DNA of 64,000 nt, taken from the NCBI RefSeq assembly GCF_900107765.1, contig NZ_FNQY01000004.1:186001-250000 (forward strand), in the 5' to 3' direction. The position numbers were made by a program, and so were the translations under genes. The stretch is from Arachidicoccus rhizosphaerae. GTDB taxonomy: Bacteria > Bacteroidota > Bacteroidia > Chitinophagales > Chitinophagaceae. The notes under the pieces were generated by a model. It had not been told where the DNA came from, did not search any database, and worked only from the letters and a program-made list of their open reading frames with translations. Every line of letters starts with the position of its first letter. Position 1 is the first letter of the stretch. Below, piece after piece: positions 44,225 through 53,990 of this stretch.

Positions 44225-45154
44225 ATGAAAAATCAAGATTTTACGATTCAATTTACAGTAGACCAGACACCGTCATCGGTCCTTGAAGCCATAAATAATG
44301 TCAGAGGCTGGTGGTCTGAGAATATTAAAGGAGACACCGATCAGTTACACAGTATCTTTGATTATCATTACCAGGATGTTCATGAAGCCACCTTCCAAAT
44401 CATGGAACTTAGTGAACAAAAAGTCAGATGGCATGTACTCAAAAACCGCTTTAAATTCCTGGAAGACCAGCATGAATGGCAGGATTCTGATATCATTTTT
44501 GATATCCAGGCAAAAAATGGAGGCACCTTAATTACTTTCACCCATAAAGAACTCACCCCCGCTTACAGCTGCTATGATCTATGCAAGGACGCCTGGACGC
44601 ATTATATACAAGGCAGCCTGAAGCAACTGATTACAACGGGCACAGGAGAACCCACCCCCAAAGAGGACGCCACTATTCAAAAAGAACCCGAACCCGTTTC
44701 CAGTTCAACGAATATAGATATCCACCATCGATTAAGAATTGACGCACCCATAGAAACGGTATACAAGGCACTGACCACAGTGACAGGACTCAAAGGCTGG
44801 TGGACACCAAGTGTCATAAGTGAACGGGAGGACCCGCAAACGGGTGATTTCATCCAGTTTAGCTTTGGATCCAAGCAGGAAAATGAGATAAGGATTCAAG
44901 TGGCCACGCTGCATCACTACGATCTGGTAAAATGGAACGTTATAGATGCCCATCCAGGGTGGGCAGACACCAGTATCCGTTTTGAGCTGGAGGCAAATAT
45001 CAAGGGTACCATGCTTAATTTCTCCCATACTCACTGGAAGGAAATGTCCGATGAATTTGCCAGTTGTAATTATGTCTGGGCCCTGTTTTTAAAAAGCCTT
45101 AAACAGCTTTGTGAGACGGGTAAAGGTCGGCCTTTCCCGGATTTTGACAAATAA
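44225..45154 (+). CDS. Tandem SRPBCC (AHSA1-like) domain protein
   Basis: A 309-residue cytoplasmic protein made of two SRPBCC/AHSA1-like domains, residues about 5-138 and 165-303, joined by an acidic, Ser/Pro-rich linker (PTPKEDATIQKEPEPVSSS). Matching blocks in the two halves are NNVRGWWSENIKG and TTVTGLKGWWTPSV, VRWHVLKN and VKWNVID, GGTLITFTHKEL and GTMLNFSHTHW, YIQGSLKQLITTGTGEP and FLKSLKQLCETGKGRP. Such domains bind hydrophobic ligands or co-chaperone Hsp90. Bacterial versions are often paired with regulators. It is divergent from the GlxA-type regulator. Function not assignable. Confidence 0.85.
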   Translation: MKNQDFTIQFTVDQTPSSVLEAINNVRGWWSENIKGDTDQLHSIFDYHYQDVHEATFQIMELSEQKVRWHVLKNRFKFLEDQHEWQDSDIIFDIQAKNGGTLITFTHKELTPAYSCYDLCKDAWTHYIQGSLKQLITTGTGEPTPKEDATIQKEPEPVSSSTNIDIHHRLRIDAPIETVYKALTTVTGLKGWWTPSVISEREDPQTGDFIQFSFGSKQENEIRIQVATLHHYDLVKWNVIDAHPGWADTSIRFELEANIKGTMLNFSHTHWKEMSDEFASCNYVWALFLKSLKQLCETGKGRPFPDFDK

Positions 45155-45156
45155 AC

Positions 45157-45214
45157 AAATAGTGTCAGCGTATTGAGGCAAGCTATAATTACTCCCAATG
45201 CGCTGACACTATTT
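45157..45214. terminator. Bidirectional terminator between convergent genes
   Basis: 19-bp arms AAATAGTGTCAGCGTATTG (45157-45175) and its complement (45196-45214) with one G/T mismatch and a 20-nt loop. It starts two bases after the stop of the SRPBCC gene and lies 47 nt from the stop of the opposite gene. A-rich and T-rich flanks would serve both directions. Confidence 0.85.
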
Positions 45215-45260
45215 AATCTTAATGAAGCTGCTCTTCCCGCAGTATGTGATCAATGCAGGG

Positions 45261-46433
45261 CTACTGTACTGATATTTTTGTAAACGGAGCATCGTCTTTA
45301 GCACTGGCTCCCGTCCATTTGTATTTATATAAAGTGGTCTGCTGCTGTCCGTCTTCGGACTTGCCATTATGCGATATATAAAAATAACCGTCCCCTAATG
45401 GAAAAATCCCGGTTGAGCCCCATTTAAAATGCCAGCCCCGGACCCCAGAAGAACTGTCAGCCTTTCCGTTACTGGCCAGCGAAAGAAAATCAGCCCTTTG
45501 CTGCCGGTCATCGACCTGCAGTTTTCCCTTATGCGGCCTGCGATGACCATCGAGCACAAAAAAGTCATAGTTTGGAAAACGGGACTTTTTGCCCGCATAT
45601 ACCGCCGCGTAATAATTACCTGTATAAGCGTCATATTCCAGGTTCTGGATGCCATAGGTCGTATTACCGGTATAAACAAAATAAGTATGCAGGGGCTTGG
45701 AAGGACCGGAGCGGTGCGGATGACTTTGGATTAGCGGGCGGCCGTACTTATCCCACCAGTCCTTATCATCAAACTGCACAATCACCTGATTGTCATTATC
45801 GGTCCTTAAAGTGTCTCCATAGATACCGTAGGCAACATATAAATAGTTTTTACCCTTACGGCCGCTTTCTGCGCCAAATGCAGGTCCAATGGTAATACCG
45901 TCGATACCCGAACAGCCGTACCTGTGCTTATATGCCTTCCCATTATCCTCAACCTTACTTTCATAATCATCTACCACATTTTGCAGATGGACGGCTCTAA
46001 GTATACTAGGATCAGTGGCCGGCATATCAGGCCGGGTAATCTGACTACCGTCAAAGATTGCTATATAAAAATGTACCCCACTGCTGTCTTTTATCCCAAG
46101 TTTTTGCCGGATACCATTGCCTATCGCATCATCTTTATATTCTAAAGATCCATATATCTTGCCTGTGCGGGCATCCATGGTGAGATCTCCTAAATGCCCC
46201 ACCAGCCCTGTAACGCTCCCCACAAGATGGCCCTTTAGGTCCAGTTTTAAAAGTTTATCCGTAAAAGACAAATAGACACATCCGTTTTGCCTATCAACGG
46301 CCATCCCCTGAACATGGAACGCCCCTTGCGCACCTGAGGCTATTACATCAGGAAAACTGCCTGCCGTATATGGCTGGGCCGGGCTCCAGCCATACAATAG
46401 CAATCCGATAATCATACAACTTAGGCGTTTCAT
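45261..46433 (-). CDS. Secreted beta-propeller-like protein of unknown function
   Basis: A 390-residue protein with a signal peptide ending GWSPAQ. Repeats such as HVQGMAVDRQNGCVYLSFTDKLLKLDL, LGDLTMDARTGKIYGSLEY, IQNLEYDAYTGNYYAAVY and STGIFPLGDGYFYISHNG indicate a beta-propeller of the NHL/SMP-30-like sort that follows accumulated data or ligand. It carries no recognisable catalytic motif. It starts eight nt after the stop of the GH20 gene, so it belongs to that operon and may act on the same sugar or bind its product. I do not recognise a named family. Confidence 0.7.
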   Translation of the reverse strand: MKRLSCMIIGLLLYGWSPAQPYTAGSFPDVIASGAQGAFHVQGMAVDRQNGCVYLSFTDKLLKLDLKGHLVGSVTGLVGHLGDLTMDARTGKIYGSLEYKDDAIGNGIRQKLGIKDSSGVHFYIAIFDGSQITRPDMPATDPSILRAVHLQNVVDDYESKVEDNGKAYKHRYGCSGIDGITIGPAFGAESGRKGKNYLYVAYGIYGDTLRTDNDNQVIVQFDDKDWWDKYGRPLIQSHPHRSGPSKPLHTYFVYTGNTTYGIQNLEYDAYTGNYYAAVYAGKKSRFPNYDFFVLDGHRRPHKGKLQVDDRQQRADFLSLASNGKADSSSGVRGWHFKWGSTGIFPLGDGYFYISHNGKSEDGQQQTTLYKYKWTGASAKDDAPFTKISVQ

Positions 46434-46441
46434 AGGCTGTG

Positions 46442-48400
46442 TTATTTTTTATTACGCTTTTCAAGATCGTTGCGGTTAATAGTAATCAGCCTGCCAATTG
46501 GTTTGCCGTCCCGGTAACTGATCACCCGGAGCATGGCAGCGTCCTTGGGCAGATCAAATGGCACTGTATATCTAGGGTAAAAGTTATCCGGAAAAGAATT
46601 GTCTACACTATAATAGAGATCAATATTATCCAGCTCTTTTAAGAGCGTAATTTTAAGGGTGCTATCCCCGTTTTGACTAACTGCAATATCAGGATCATAC
46701 ATACTGGGGGCATATTTTACGCTATCTCTGTCAAAAAGAGCGAACTGCGCTTCCACCCTGCTTACAAAACTATCCCAGTTTTTCTGATGCTTAGGTGTCC
46801 AAAGGCATTCGGCAATCGCCAGCCCTCTGGGCCAGGTCATGTACTGGGCGTGTCGGATATTATATAATTGCTCTGACCATAAATTAGCCTGTCCACCTTT
46901 AATAAAAGCCGGATCTGCACCCGCCGGAACGGGATCAAACTGATAAGCTTTCTTGAGTCTAAGCGAAGCATATACGCGGGGTTCCAGTGCCGGATCCCCT
47001 TGCATATAATCCAGATAAGCATAGGTCGTCGGGCTCATAACCACATCGTGCTTCATTTTAGAGGCGGCAATCCCTCCTTTTTCTCCACGCCAACTCATAA
47101 TGGCAGCATTGGGCGCTACACCGCCCTCCAATATTTCATCCCAGCCAATTACTTTTTTGCCTTTGGATTCTACAATTTTCTCTACCTTTTTCTCAAAATA
47201 ACTCTGCACCTCATCCATATTTTTCAGGTGCTCTTTTTTCATAAGGGCCTGGATTTCCGGATTTATTTTCCAAAACGTTTTAGCACATTCATCTCCCCCG
47301 ATATGAATATAACCAAAAGGGAATAACTCCGCTACTTCCCCGAATACTTTATCCAGAAAGTCATAGACTTTAGGATTAGCCGGGCAAAGGGTATTATCAT
47401 AATGCGCCACAATACCACTGTCTGTCCAATCCATAAAGCCTGCCTCTCCGGATCTTACATGATATTTATCAGCTCCGGGTGTGCAGGAAAGTTCCGGATA
47501 TGAAGCGATGGCAGCCATACTGTGCCCCGGCATATCTAGTTCCGGTAAGACATTGATAAAATGAGCTTTAGCAAAAGCAACCACCTCTTTTATATCCTCC
47601 TGAGTATAGAATCCGCCATAGTCGTATTTATCATCCGCAGTCACCGGTGAGAAAGTACCAAAATAACCTGTCTTTTTTACGTTCCATGCCCCTACACTTG
47701 TCAGTTTAGGAAATGCTTTAATCTGAATACGCCATCCCTCATCATCCGTCAGATGCCAATGAAACATATTGTATTTGTAATGGGACATTTCCTGAATATA
47801 ATCCATTACTTCCTGCTTGGTAAAAAAATGTCTGGATACATCCAACATAAGCCCACGCCAGCCAAATCTGGGATAATCTGCAATGACTACACAAGGTATC
47901 CCAACAATTTGCTGTTCATGAATGGCTCCCGTGGTCATTTCCATCACAGGCATTAATTGCCTAAGCGTTTGAATACCGTAAAAAAGTCCTGCCGGTTTAT
48001 TGGCCACTACCTTAATCCCCCTGCCATCTACCGTTAACCGATAACCTTCTTGTTTTAAAGCAGTATCTTCTTTCAATAGAAGTTCAAATCGAACGTCAGC
48101 TTTACTGGCTGCAGACGCTGCTTCTTTGATCTGAATGGAATTATTTTGTTGATGCATCGTTCGAATAAAGGCCGCCTTTACGTAATCCATCTGCTCATTT
48201 TCTCCTTTTTCGATTCCCTGATAAGACACGACGAGTTGACTGGGCAAAGAAAAGGTTCCGGTCCCTGGCAATACACTTACCGGCTCGGGTATAATTTTAA
48301 TAGATTCAGGTGGGTTTCCCTGCCCGAGTAAGACATTTCCTGAAAGCAGCCCCCCCATGATGGTTATGAGTCCGGCTAAACGTTTAAAGCGTTTAATCAT
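46442..48400 (-). CDS. GH20 beta-N-acetylhexosaminidase
   Basis: A 652-residue secreted enzyme with signal peptide ending SGNVLLGQ. Residues 30-160 form the GH20b alpha/beta domain (IKIIPEPVSVLPGTGTF, EGYRLTVDGRGIKVVA, AGLFYGIQTLRQLMP). The barrel (175-530) contains GWRGLMLDVSRHF, MFHWHLTDDEGWRIQI, INVLPELDMPGHS, and the catalytic pair D370-E371 in YIHIGGDECAK, with VIGWDEILEGG and QANLWSEQLYN closing the site. The last 80 residues are a beta domain similar to those of other Bacteroidota hexosaminidases. It removes terminal GlcNAc/GalNAc by substrate-assisted catalysis. It is the first gene of a two-gene operon and stands outside the pectin PUL. Confidence 0.95.
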   Translation of the reverse strand: MIKRFKRLAGLITIMGGLLSGNVLLGQGNPPESIKIIPEPVSVLPGTGTFSLPSQLVVSYQGIEKGENEQMDYVKAAFIRTMHQQNNSIQIKEAASAASKADVRFELLLKEDTALKQEGYRLTVDGRGIKVVANKPAGLFYGIQTLRQLMPVMEMTTGAIHEQQIVGIPCVVIADYPRFGWRGLMLDVSRHFFTKQEVMDYIQEMSHYKYNMFHWHLTDDEGWRIQIKAFPKLTSVGAWNVKKTGYFGTFSPVTADDKYDYGGFYTQEDIKEVVAFAKAHFINVLPELDMPGHSMAAIASYPELSCTPGADKYHVRSGEAGFMDWTDSGIVAHYDNTLCPANPKVYDFLDKVFGEVAELFPFGYIHIGGDECAKTFWKINPEIQALMKKEHLKNMDEVQSYFEKKVEKIVESKGKKVIGWDEILEGGVAPNAAIMSWRGEKGGIAASKMKHDVVMSPTTYAYLDYMQGDPALEPRVYASLRLKKAYQFDPVPAGADPAFIKGGQANLWSEQLYNIRHAQYMTWPRGLAIAECLWTPKHQKNWDSFVSRVEAQFALFDRDSVKYAPSMYDPDIAVSQNGDSTLKITLLKELDNIDLYYSVDNSFPDNFYPRYTVPFDLPKDAAMLRVISYRDGKPIGRLITINRNDLEKRNKK

Positions 48401-48926
48401 AAAATTTAATTATATAAGATGACACTAGTAATATTAATGGACCGATATACCTTATCTGAATCACCAAACAGGTCTCTAAGTTAACAAAAAATCTTCGGCC
48501 AACGCCCTGAGAATGATATTACTTTATTAATAAGCTTTCTGGTGTTTAACATTTAAATTCCAGATTTTCTTATATCTACCTCACTAAAAGTCTAAAAGTT
48601 ATCAATAACCAGACTCAAAACAAGGCATTCAGGTCTTTGTATTCCTCTTTATTTAAAGTCATTATTTTAAAGCGATTAAAATTGAATAACATTTAAAAAA
48701 GCCTCAAACCCCTATATTTGTAGGGAAGAAATTGAATAACTACAGGAGTATTAGGTTTAAAGACCGGGTAATAATAAAGGAGATTAGGAGTAGGTCCTGA
48801 ACGAACATCGAAATTGTGATAAAGGCGGATTTATTATTCTACTTATACGGTTTCAGGAATCTATCAAATAATATTTTTATTTAATTCAATCGTCGCGAAA
48901 CAAACAAAAAACAAAATAAATTCAAA
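48401..48926. promoter_or_regulatory. Divergent intergenic region with TATATTTG box
   Basis: This 526-nt region separates the GH20 gene from the phosphoesterase gene. On the plus strand TATATTTG at 48713-48720 matches the Bacteroidota -7 consensus, about 200 nt before the phosphoesterase start. ATTGAATAAC occurs twice (from 48682 and about 48731), around this box. I see no open frame or stable hairpin. Confidence 0.4.
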
Positions 48927-50273
48927 ATGCGTTCATCCCGATTATTGTATGCTGGCCTGATTGGTCTTGGTTTAGCCAGTTGTGGCACTGCCAAAAAAGC
49001 ACAGAACCAGAAAACAACCTTCGATCAAGGAATTAATCAGATCAAACATGTTGTGGTGGTTTATATGGAAAACCACAGTTTTGACAATCTCTATGGTGAA
49101 TTTAAGGGAGCCAATGGAATAGATAATGCTATAAAAGGTAATTTTGTACAAGTGGACAAAAAAGGCCAACCCTACCAGTACCTGCCTGCTATTCCAAGAA
49201 ATAATTCATTCCCGACCAACCTGCCTAACAAGCTTTTTAATATTGACCAGTATGTCCCAAATGATAAGCCTACCCCCGATGTAACCCACCGGTTTTATCA
49301 CAATCAGTTGCAGATCGATGGCGGAAAAATGGACAAATTCGCCGCCTATAATGATTCCAAGGGATTAGCCATGGGCTATTATAGTACTCAAAAACTGCCT
49401 TTATATCAGTTTGCCCATAATTACACGCTTTGTGATAATTTTTTCCAAAGCGTATATGGAGGTTCCTATTTTAACCACATTTTCCTGATTTCCGCCGGAA
49501 TTCCGACATGGCCGGATGCCCCTGAATCAGAAGTGGCCAAAATCGGGCCAGACGGCAAAATCATTAAAGACGGTGTAGTTTCCCCAGATGGCTATGCTAT
49601 CAACCATGTGCTCTCCAGAAACTGGCCTTATCCTTTAAAATCAGATACCTCTAAATTTTTACCTTCTCAGAACTTCCCAACCATTGGAGACCGCTTAAGT
49701 GAAAAAAATATCTCCTGGGCTTGGTATTCTGAAGGCTGGGATGATGCAGTGGCCGGGAGAAAAAATAATTTCGCCTATAACCATGAGCCGTTCCTATACT
49801 TTGATAATTACAAACCCGGCACAGAAGGACGTAAACATTTAAAGGATCAAAATGACTTTATTAAAGCAGCCAAAGAAGGTACCCTTCCCAGTGTCAGCTT
49901 TGTTAAACCGGGTGCAGGAAATGATGAACATCCAGGAGCTTCAGCCGTTTATTCTTCAGAACAACTGGCAGTCAATCTTATTAATGATGTCTTGAACGGG
50001 CCTAATGGTAAAGATGCCCTGGTTATTTTAACTTATGATGAATTTGGCGGCTTTTTTGACCATGTAAACCCTCCTAAAATAGACCAGTTTGGCCCTGGCA
50101 GCCGTATTCCCGCTATTATCATCGGACCATTCGCTAAAAAGAAATTTGTGGATCATACACAGTATGAAACGGTAAGCCTGCTGGCATTTATAGAAAAAAG
50201 ATGGGGACTTGCGCCGTTGGCAGACAGAGACAAAAATGCCAGCCCGCTCAGAAATGCCTTAATATTTAAATAA
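48927..50273 (+). CDS. Phosphoesterase-family lipoprotein (AcpA/phospholipase C-like)
   Basis: A 448-residue lipoprotein (GLASC, cysteine 19) of the phosphoesterase family that includes acid phosphatase AcpA and nonhaemolytic phospholipase C. Diagnostic blocks are IKHVVVVYMENHSFDNLYGEF near the N-terminus (Glu and Asn as metal or nucleophile-region residues), PLYQFAHNYTLCDNFFQSVYGGS, LPSVSFVKPGAGNDEHPGAS, and ALVILTYDEFGGFFDHVNPP (Asp/Glu/His metal site). It should hydrolyse phosphomonoesters or phosphodiesters outside the cytoplasm. It is followed after 28 nt by the diheme peroxidase gene, forming an operon. Whether it acts on phospholipids or soluble phosphates cannot be read from the sequence. 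Confidence 0.9.
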   Translation: MRSSRLLYAGLIGLGLASCGTAKKAQNQKTTFDQGINQIKHVVVVYMENHSFDNLYGEFKGANGIDNAIKGNFVQVDKKGQPYQYLPAIPRNNSFPTNLPNKLFNIDQYVPNDKPTPDVTHRFYHNQLQIDGGKMDKFAAYNDSKGLAMGYYSTQKLPLYQFAHNYTLCDNFFQSVYGGSYFNHIFLISAGIPTWPDAPESEVAKIGPDGKIIKDGVVSPDGYAINHVLSRNWPYPLKSDTSKFLPSQNFPTIGDRLSEKNISWAWYSEGWDDAVAGRKNNFAYNHEPFLYFDNYKPGTEGRKHLKDQNDFIKAAKEGTLPSVSFVKPGAGNDEHPGASAVYSSEQLAVNLINDVLNGPNGKDALVILTYDEFGGFFDHVNPPKIDQFGPGSRIPAIIIGPFAKKKFVDHTQYETVSLLAFIEKRWGLAPLADRDKNASPLRNALIFK

Positions 50274-50301
50274 AGCCAGTAGGAGGCAAAAGGCAAAGAG
50301 G

Positions 50302-52155
50302 ATGAAATATCGGAAGACGGGACTGGTTTTACTGTTATTATTAGGCTTATTTATGGCAGGTTTTACCTCTATAAACAAGGAACAGAACGCCTATAATCAA
50401 AAAGAGAATCATTCCCGGGCAAAAAAAATACACCGGGAGATACAGCAGCAAATCCAGCAATTCCGTGATTATCTTCAGGACAGCCTGCTTTTGGTAGCAA
50501 GCCAGCCGCACCTTAATCAAAAAGAAGTCGAGCACTGTTTTATAAAGTCCAGATTATTATTTAAAAAATTCGAATGGGCTACCAGTTATTTTACAGCTGA
50601 TTTAACCAACCGGCTCAACGGTCCTCCCGTACAGGAAATAGAAAACGCGGATTTATTGGATCCAACCTTGGCAAGAGGGTCGGATCCAATGGGTTTGCAG
50701 GTAATCGAGGAGCTTATTTATCCTCAGATTGATACGAATAGCCCAAAAGCACTTTCAGATGGCATCAACTATCTGATTCATAATACCGACTACCTGATTG
50801 ATTATTACGCCGATCATGGCTTCGTAGACTGGCGCATACTGGACGCTGCTAAATTGGAAATATTCAGAATCATCACCTTAGGTATAACCGGTTATGATGC
50901 ATCACTCTGCTTAAACAGTATACAGGAAGCGGCAGTTGCGATCAATAGTCTGCGACAAGCCCTAAGTTATTATATTGACAGAAAACATCAGCCTGAATTA
51001 TTAAATCAGCTAATAGCTGCAGAAGCCTACCTAAAAGACCACCAGGATTTTAATAGTTTTGACAGAGCCGCTTTTATTACTCTTTTTGCCAATCCGGTCA
51101 GTTCAGCAATTTATCAGTTAGAAAAGGAACTGCCTGGACCTAAGATCCATTACAACCGCTTGCTGAACCAGGATATCAATACCATGTTTGATTCGGGTGC
51201 TTTCAATGTAAACGCCTTTACTCCCGGCGCTAAATTTGATATCACTCCTGCCAAAGTTGCTTTAGGCAAAAGGCTTTTTTATGATAAAATGCTATCCGGC
51301 ACCCATACCAGAAACTGCGCCAGTTGTCATCAGCCTGATCTTGATTATACAGACGGGCAGGTAACACCTGCCGATATTTTGGATTCCAGTAAACATATTT
51401 CCCGAAATGCTCCGACACTCGTAAACGCTGCGCTGCAGTCCAATTATTTCTATGACATGCGGGCACTTACCTTAGAGGATCAGATTAGGGACGTTATCAG
51501 TAATAAACATGAGATGGATGGCTCTTTAAGCGCTGCCATTCAATATGTGCGTAATAATCCTACTTATAAAAAATTATTCGCCCAGGCATTCCCGAGCAAC
51601 CATTGGGATAATAAAATTGATAACGATCAATTCACGAATGCTTTAGCTTCTTATGTCCGCAGCCTGGTAAAACTAAATAGCAGATTCGATGAATATATGC
51701 AGGGAAAGAAAAATCAATTGAGTCAGCAGGAAATCAGAGGCTTTAATCTCTTTATGGGAAAAGCGAAATGCGGTACCTGTCATTTTATGCCATTATTTAA
51801 TGGCATAACACCTCCTAAATACATACAAAGTGAAACAGAAGTCCTTGGCACTCCTAAAAGCCTTACGGATTCTACCTTGGATCCTGATTTAGGATATTAT
51901 GCGATAATAGGTGTTGACTCTTATAAATATGCCTTTAAGATTCCTACCATCCGCAATATATCTAAAACCGCTCCTTATATGCATAACGGAGTATATAATA
52001 CGCTAGAAGAAGTAATGGAGTTTTATAATAATGCCGGAGCCGTAGGCTTAGGCATTGACCTTCCGAACCAAACGCTTTCAACCGACAGCCTGGGCCTCTC
52101 TAAAGATGAGCAAAATGACATAATTGCGTTTATGAAGAGCCTGGACAGCAAATAA
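50302..52155 (+). CDS. Imelysin-like domain fused to diheme cytochrome c peroxidase
   Basis: A 617-residue exported protein. The N-terminus (MKYRKTGLVLLLLLGLFMAGF) is a signal or anchor. Residues about 35-275 are helical (HLNQKEVEHCFIKSRLLFKKFEWATSYF, GLQVIEELIYPQID), resembling the imelysin-like domain often joined to these peroxidases. Residues about 310-615 form a MauG/CCP-type domain with two c-heme sites, C339-x-x-C342-H343 (CASCH) and C490-x-x-C493-H494 (CGTCH), plus FKIPTIRNISKTAPYMHNGVY as distal ligand region. Such enzymes reduce hydrogen peroxide in the periplasm or oxidise protein partners. It is the second gene of the phosphoesterase operon. The functional link between the two is unclear. 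Confidence 0.88.
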   Translation: MKYRKTGLVLLLLLGLFMAGFTSINKEQNAYNQKENHSRAKKIHREIQQQIQQFRDYLQDSLLLVASQPHLNQKEVEHCFIKSRLLFKKFEWATSYFTADLTNRLNGPPVQEIENADLLDPTLARGSDPMGLQVIEELIYPQIDTNSPKALSDGINYLIHNTDYLIDYYADHGFVDWRILDAAKLEIFRIITLGITGYDASLCLNSIQEAAVAINSLRQALSYYIDRKHQPELLNQLIAAEAYLKDHQDFNSFDRAAFITLFANPVSSAIYQLEKELPGPKIHYNRLLNQDINTMFDSGAFNVNAFTPGAKFDITPAKVALGKRLFYDKMLSGTHTRNCASCHQPDLDYTDGQVTPADILDSSKHISRNAPTLVNAALQSNYFYDMRALTLEDQIRDVISNKHEMDGSLSAAIQYVRNNPTYKKLFAQAFPSNHWDNKIDNDQFTNALASYVRSLVKLNSRFDEYMQGKKNQLSQQEIRGFNLFMGKAKCGTCHFMPLFNGITPPKYIQSETEVLGTPKSLTDSTLDPDLGYYAIIGVDSYKYAFKIPTIRNISKTAPYMHNGVYNTLEEVMEFYNNAGAVGLGIDLPNQTLSTDSLGLSKDEQNDIIAFMKSLDSK

Positions 52156-52453
52156 AAGTATCCTCATACAATTTAAATTAAAAGAACTTTTACGCTTCAC
52201 CTTTGTACCTGCAGCAGAAGTTGACAGGTTCTTTAAATGCAACGCTTCATCGACACCGGCCAAATAATAAAAGGGGCGTTGGCGTAAGTAAATGAATTGA
52301 CATCGGGTCGTTAGGCAACGGCATATATTTTATCTGCATCAGCCCCAGGTATGTAAAATTTTAAGCGCTATTTTATCTATCAGAAAAAGCTCATCAGGAA
52401 TATCTATCAGAAAGTCCACGAAATAAACCGGGCATTGATTAACTTTAATACCT

Positions 52454-53743
52454 ATGAAAACCATGAATATTCGGGTCCTGGCATTTCTTATGTTGCTTAT
52501 GATGCTGCAATATAGTACCCATACGGCGGCGCAACAGCAACTCCCGGTATTAAAATCTGGTGACGTCCCGATAGATATCCGGGATGGCAAGCACCTGAAA
52601 AACGGATTTTGGCGGATGGTGCCGGAGCGAAAACCTGACGATTATTACGTAGAGATTCCAGAATCTGCTCATAAGGTCACCTTTATCACAGATCAGGACA
52701 GCCTGGCCTTTAATGTTGAGTATAACCATGAATATAATTTTATCATCTTGCGGGATGGAAAGGACAGTTGTTATACAAGAATTGTTACCCGATATAAAGA
52801 TGACAGGAGCCTGCTTCATGCCCCGATGACAAACAGCATACCAGATACACTTCCTTTTCATTTGGGAGAGAACGGAAAACTCTATCTGAATGGCCAATTA
52901 AATGGATCTCCCGTTAAAAATTGCCAATTAGATCTGGGCTCCGGCGGCATTGTTATTAATGAAAGCTCTATTCCAAAAGTCAGAATTCAGTTTGATCAGA
53001 AAACCATGCTATCGAATTCAGATGGTGTGAACGAGGTGCCTTTAAGCACCATTAATCAATTGAAATTAGGCAAACTGACCTGGGATAGCCTCCCGGTCCT
53101 GATGGCTAAAAATCTGCAGCCAGCCGAAGATCTGGTATTGGGTAATGCCCTATTTAAAAACAGAATTTTGGAGATTGATTATAACAAACAAATACTGATT
53201 ATACGCGATACGCTGCCTTTGGACATACAATCTTATACCAAGTTGAACCTGATTCTGGATCAGGGAATTATACCTTATATTCCTGTACACCTTAATTTGT
53301 CTGATTCGACACTTAGTGGCTGGGTCATGTTTGATACGGGAGCCTGGACCACGATTCTAAACAATAATGATGCAACCATGACCTTGCGACTGATGGTTCA
53401 ACTGGCTTCACTGATAGGCCTGAATCAAGGGTTTGCGCCAAGCATTTCCATGGCTAATTATCAAATGAAAGGGTTCCATTTTAAGACTCGAGAAATGGGT
53501 AAAGTTCCAGGCTTAAGGGCGATTCTCGGTATAGATTTACTACACAGATTTAATATGGTGCTGGACAACAGAAATGGATATATGTATCTGAAACCAAATT
53601 CATTTTGGACTGCTCCTTATAAGAAACCAGACGAATATTACGCGGTAAGGATTACCGGCACTATCCTATTGATATTCGTTTGCTATTTTTTGTACAAAAG
53701 AATAAAAAAAATCCGGCGCAGGCAAAATCAAAGCGTTGTATGA
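52454..53743 (+). CDS. Retropepsin-like aspartyl protease with C-terminal membrane anchor
   Basis: A 429-residue protein with a signal peptide (ending YSTHTAAQ), two retropepsin-like halves and a C-terminal transmembrane helix (ITGTILLIFVCYFLY) followed by a basic tail KRIKKIRRR. The second half has a good active-site motif, SGWVMFDTGAWTTIL. The first has LDLGSGGIVINES, with Leu-Gly where Thr-Gly is usual. ILGIDLLHRFNMVLDNRNGYMYL is the typical C-terminal family block. If both halves pair, the enzyme is a pseudosymmetric aspartyl protease facing the periplasm. Loss of the Thr in the first motif may mean weak or no activity. The 298-nt upstream gap holds ATCTATCAGAAA twice, 28 nt apart, and no gene. 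Confidence 0.75.
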   Translation: MKTMNIRVLAFLMLLMMLQYSTHTAAQQQLPVLKSGDVPIDIRDGKHLKNGFWRMVPERKPDDYYVEIPESAHKVTFITDQDSLAFNVEYNHEYNFIILRDGKDSCYTRIVTRYKDDRSLLHAPMTNSIPDTLPFHLGENGKLYLNGQLNGSPVKNCQLDLGSGGIVINESSIPKVRIQFDQKTMLSNSDGVNEVPLSTINQLKLGKLTWDSLPVLMAKNLQPAEDLVLGNALFKNRILEIDYNKQILIIRDTLPLDIQSYTKLNLILDQGIIPYIPVHLNLSDSTLSGWVMFDTGAWTTILNNNDATMTLRLMVQLASLIGLNQGFAPSISMANYQMKGFHFKTREMGKVPGLRAILGIDLLHRFNMVLDNRNGYMYLKPNSFWTAPYKKPDEYYAVRITGTILLIFVCYFLYKRIKKIRRRQNQSVV

Positions 53744-53990
53744 TTTGATAAATAGATTGCAGCGCAATTTAAAGTCAAAGCAAACTGGCTTTTTCTTTCA
53801 GGCCATTTTGTCAAAAAAACAATGATGGTAATTCAAGCCCTTCTAGGGCAGGTAAATAGAATCTCTTTAACCTAAAAAAGCGCGGGAGCAAAGAAATTGT
53901 TGAAATTGCCATCAGCGCTTTACCCATAACACAAATAAACTATGAGTTGCAGAATACTTTTCATTTGAAATACTTTCTATATTTATTTTT

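Noticed and set aside
53822-53875. Short frame of 17 codons before the CobW gene
   Set aside because: No promoter, terminator or composition signal supports it.
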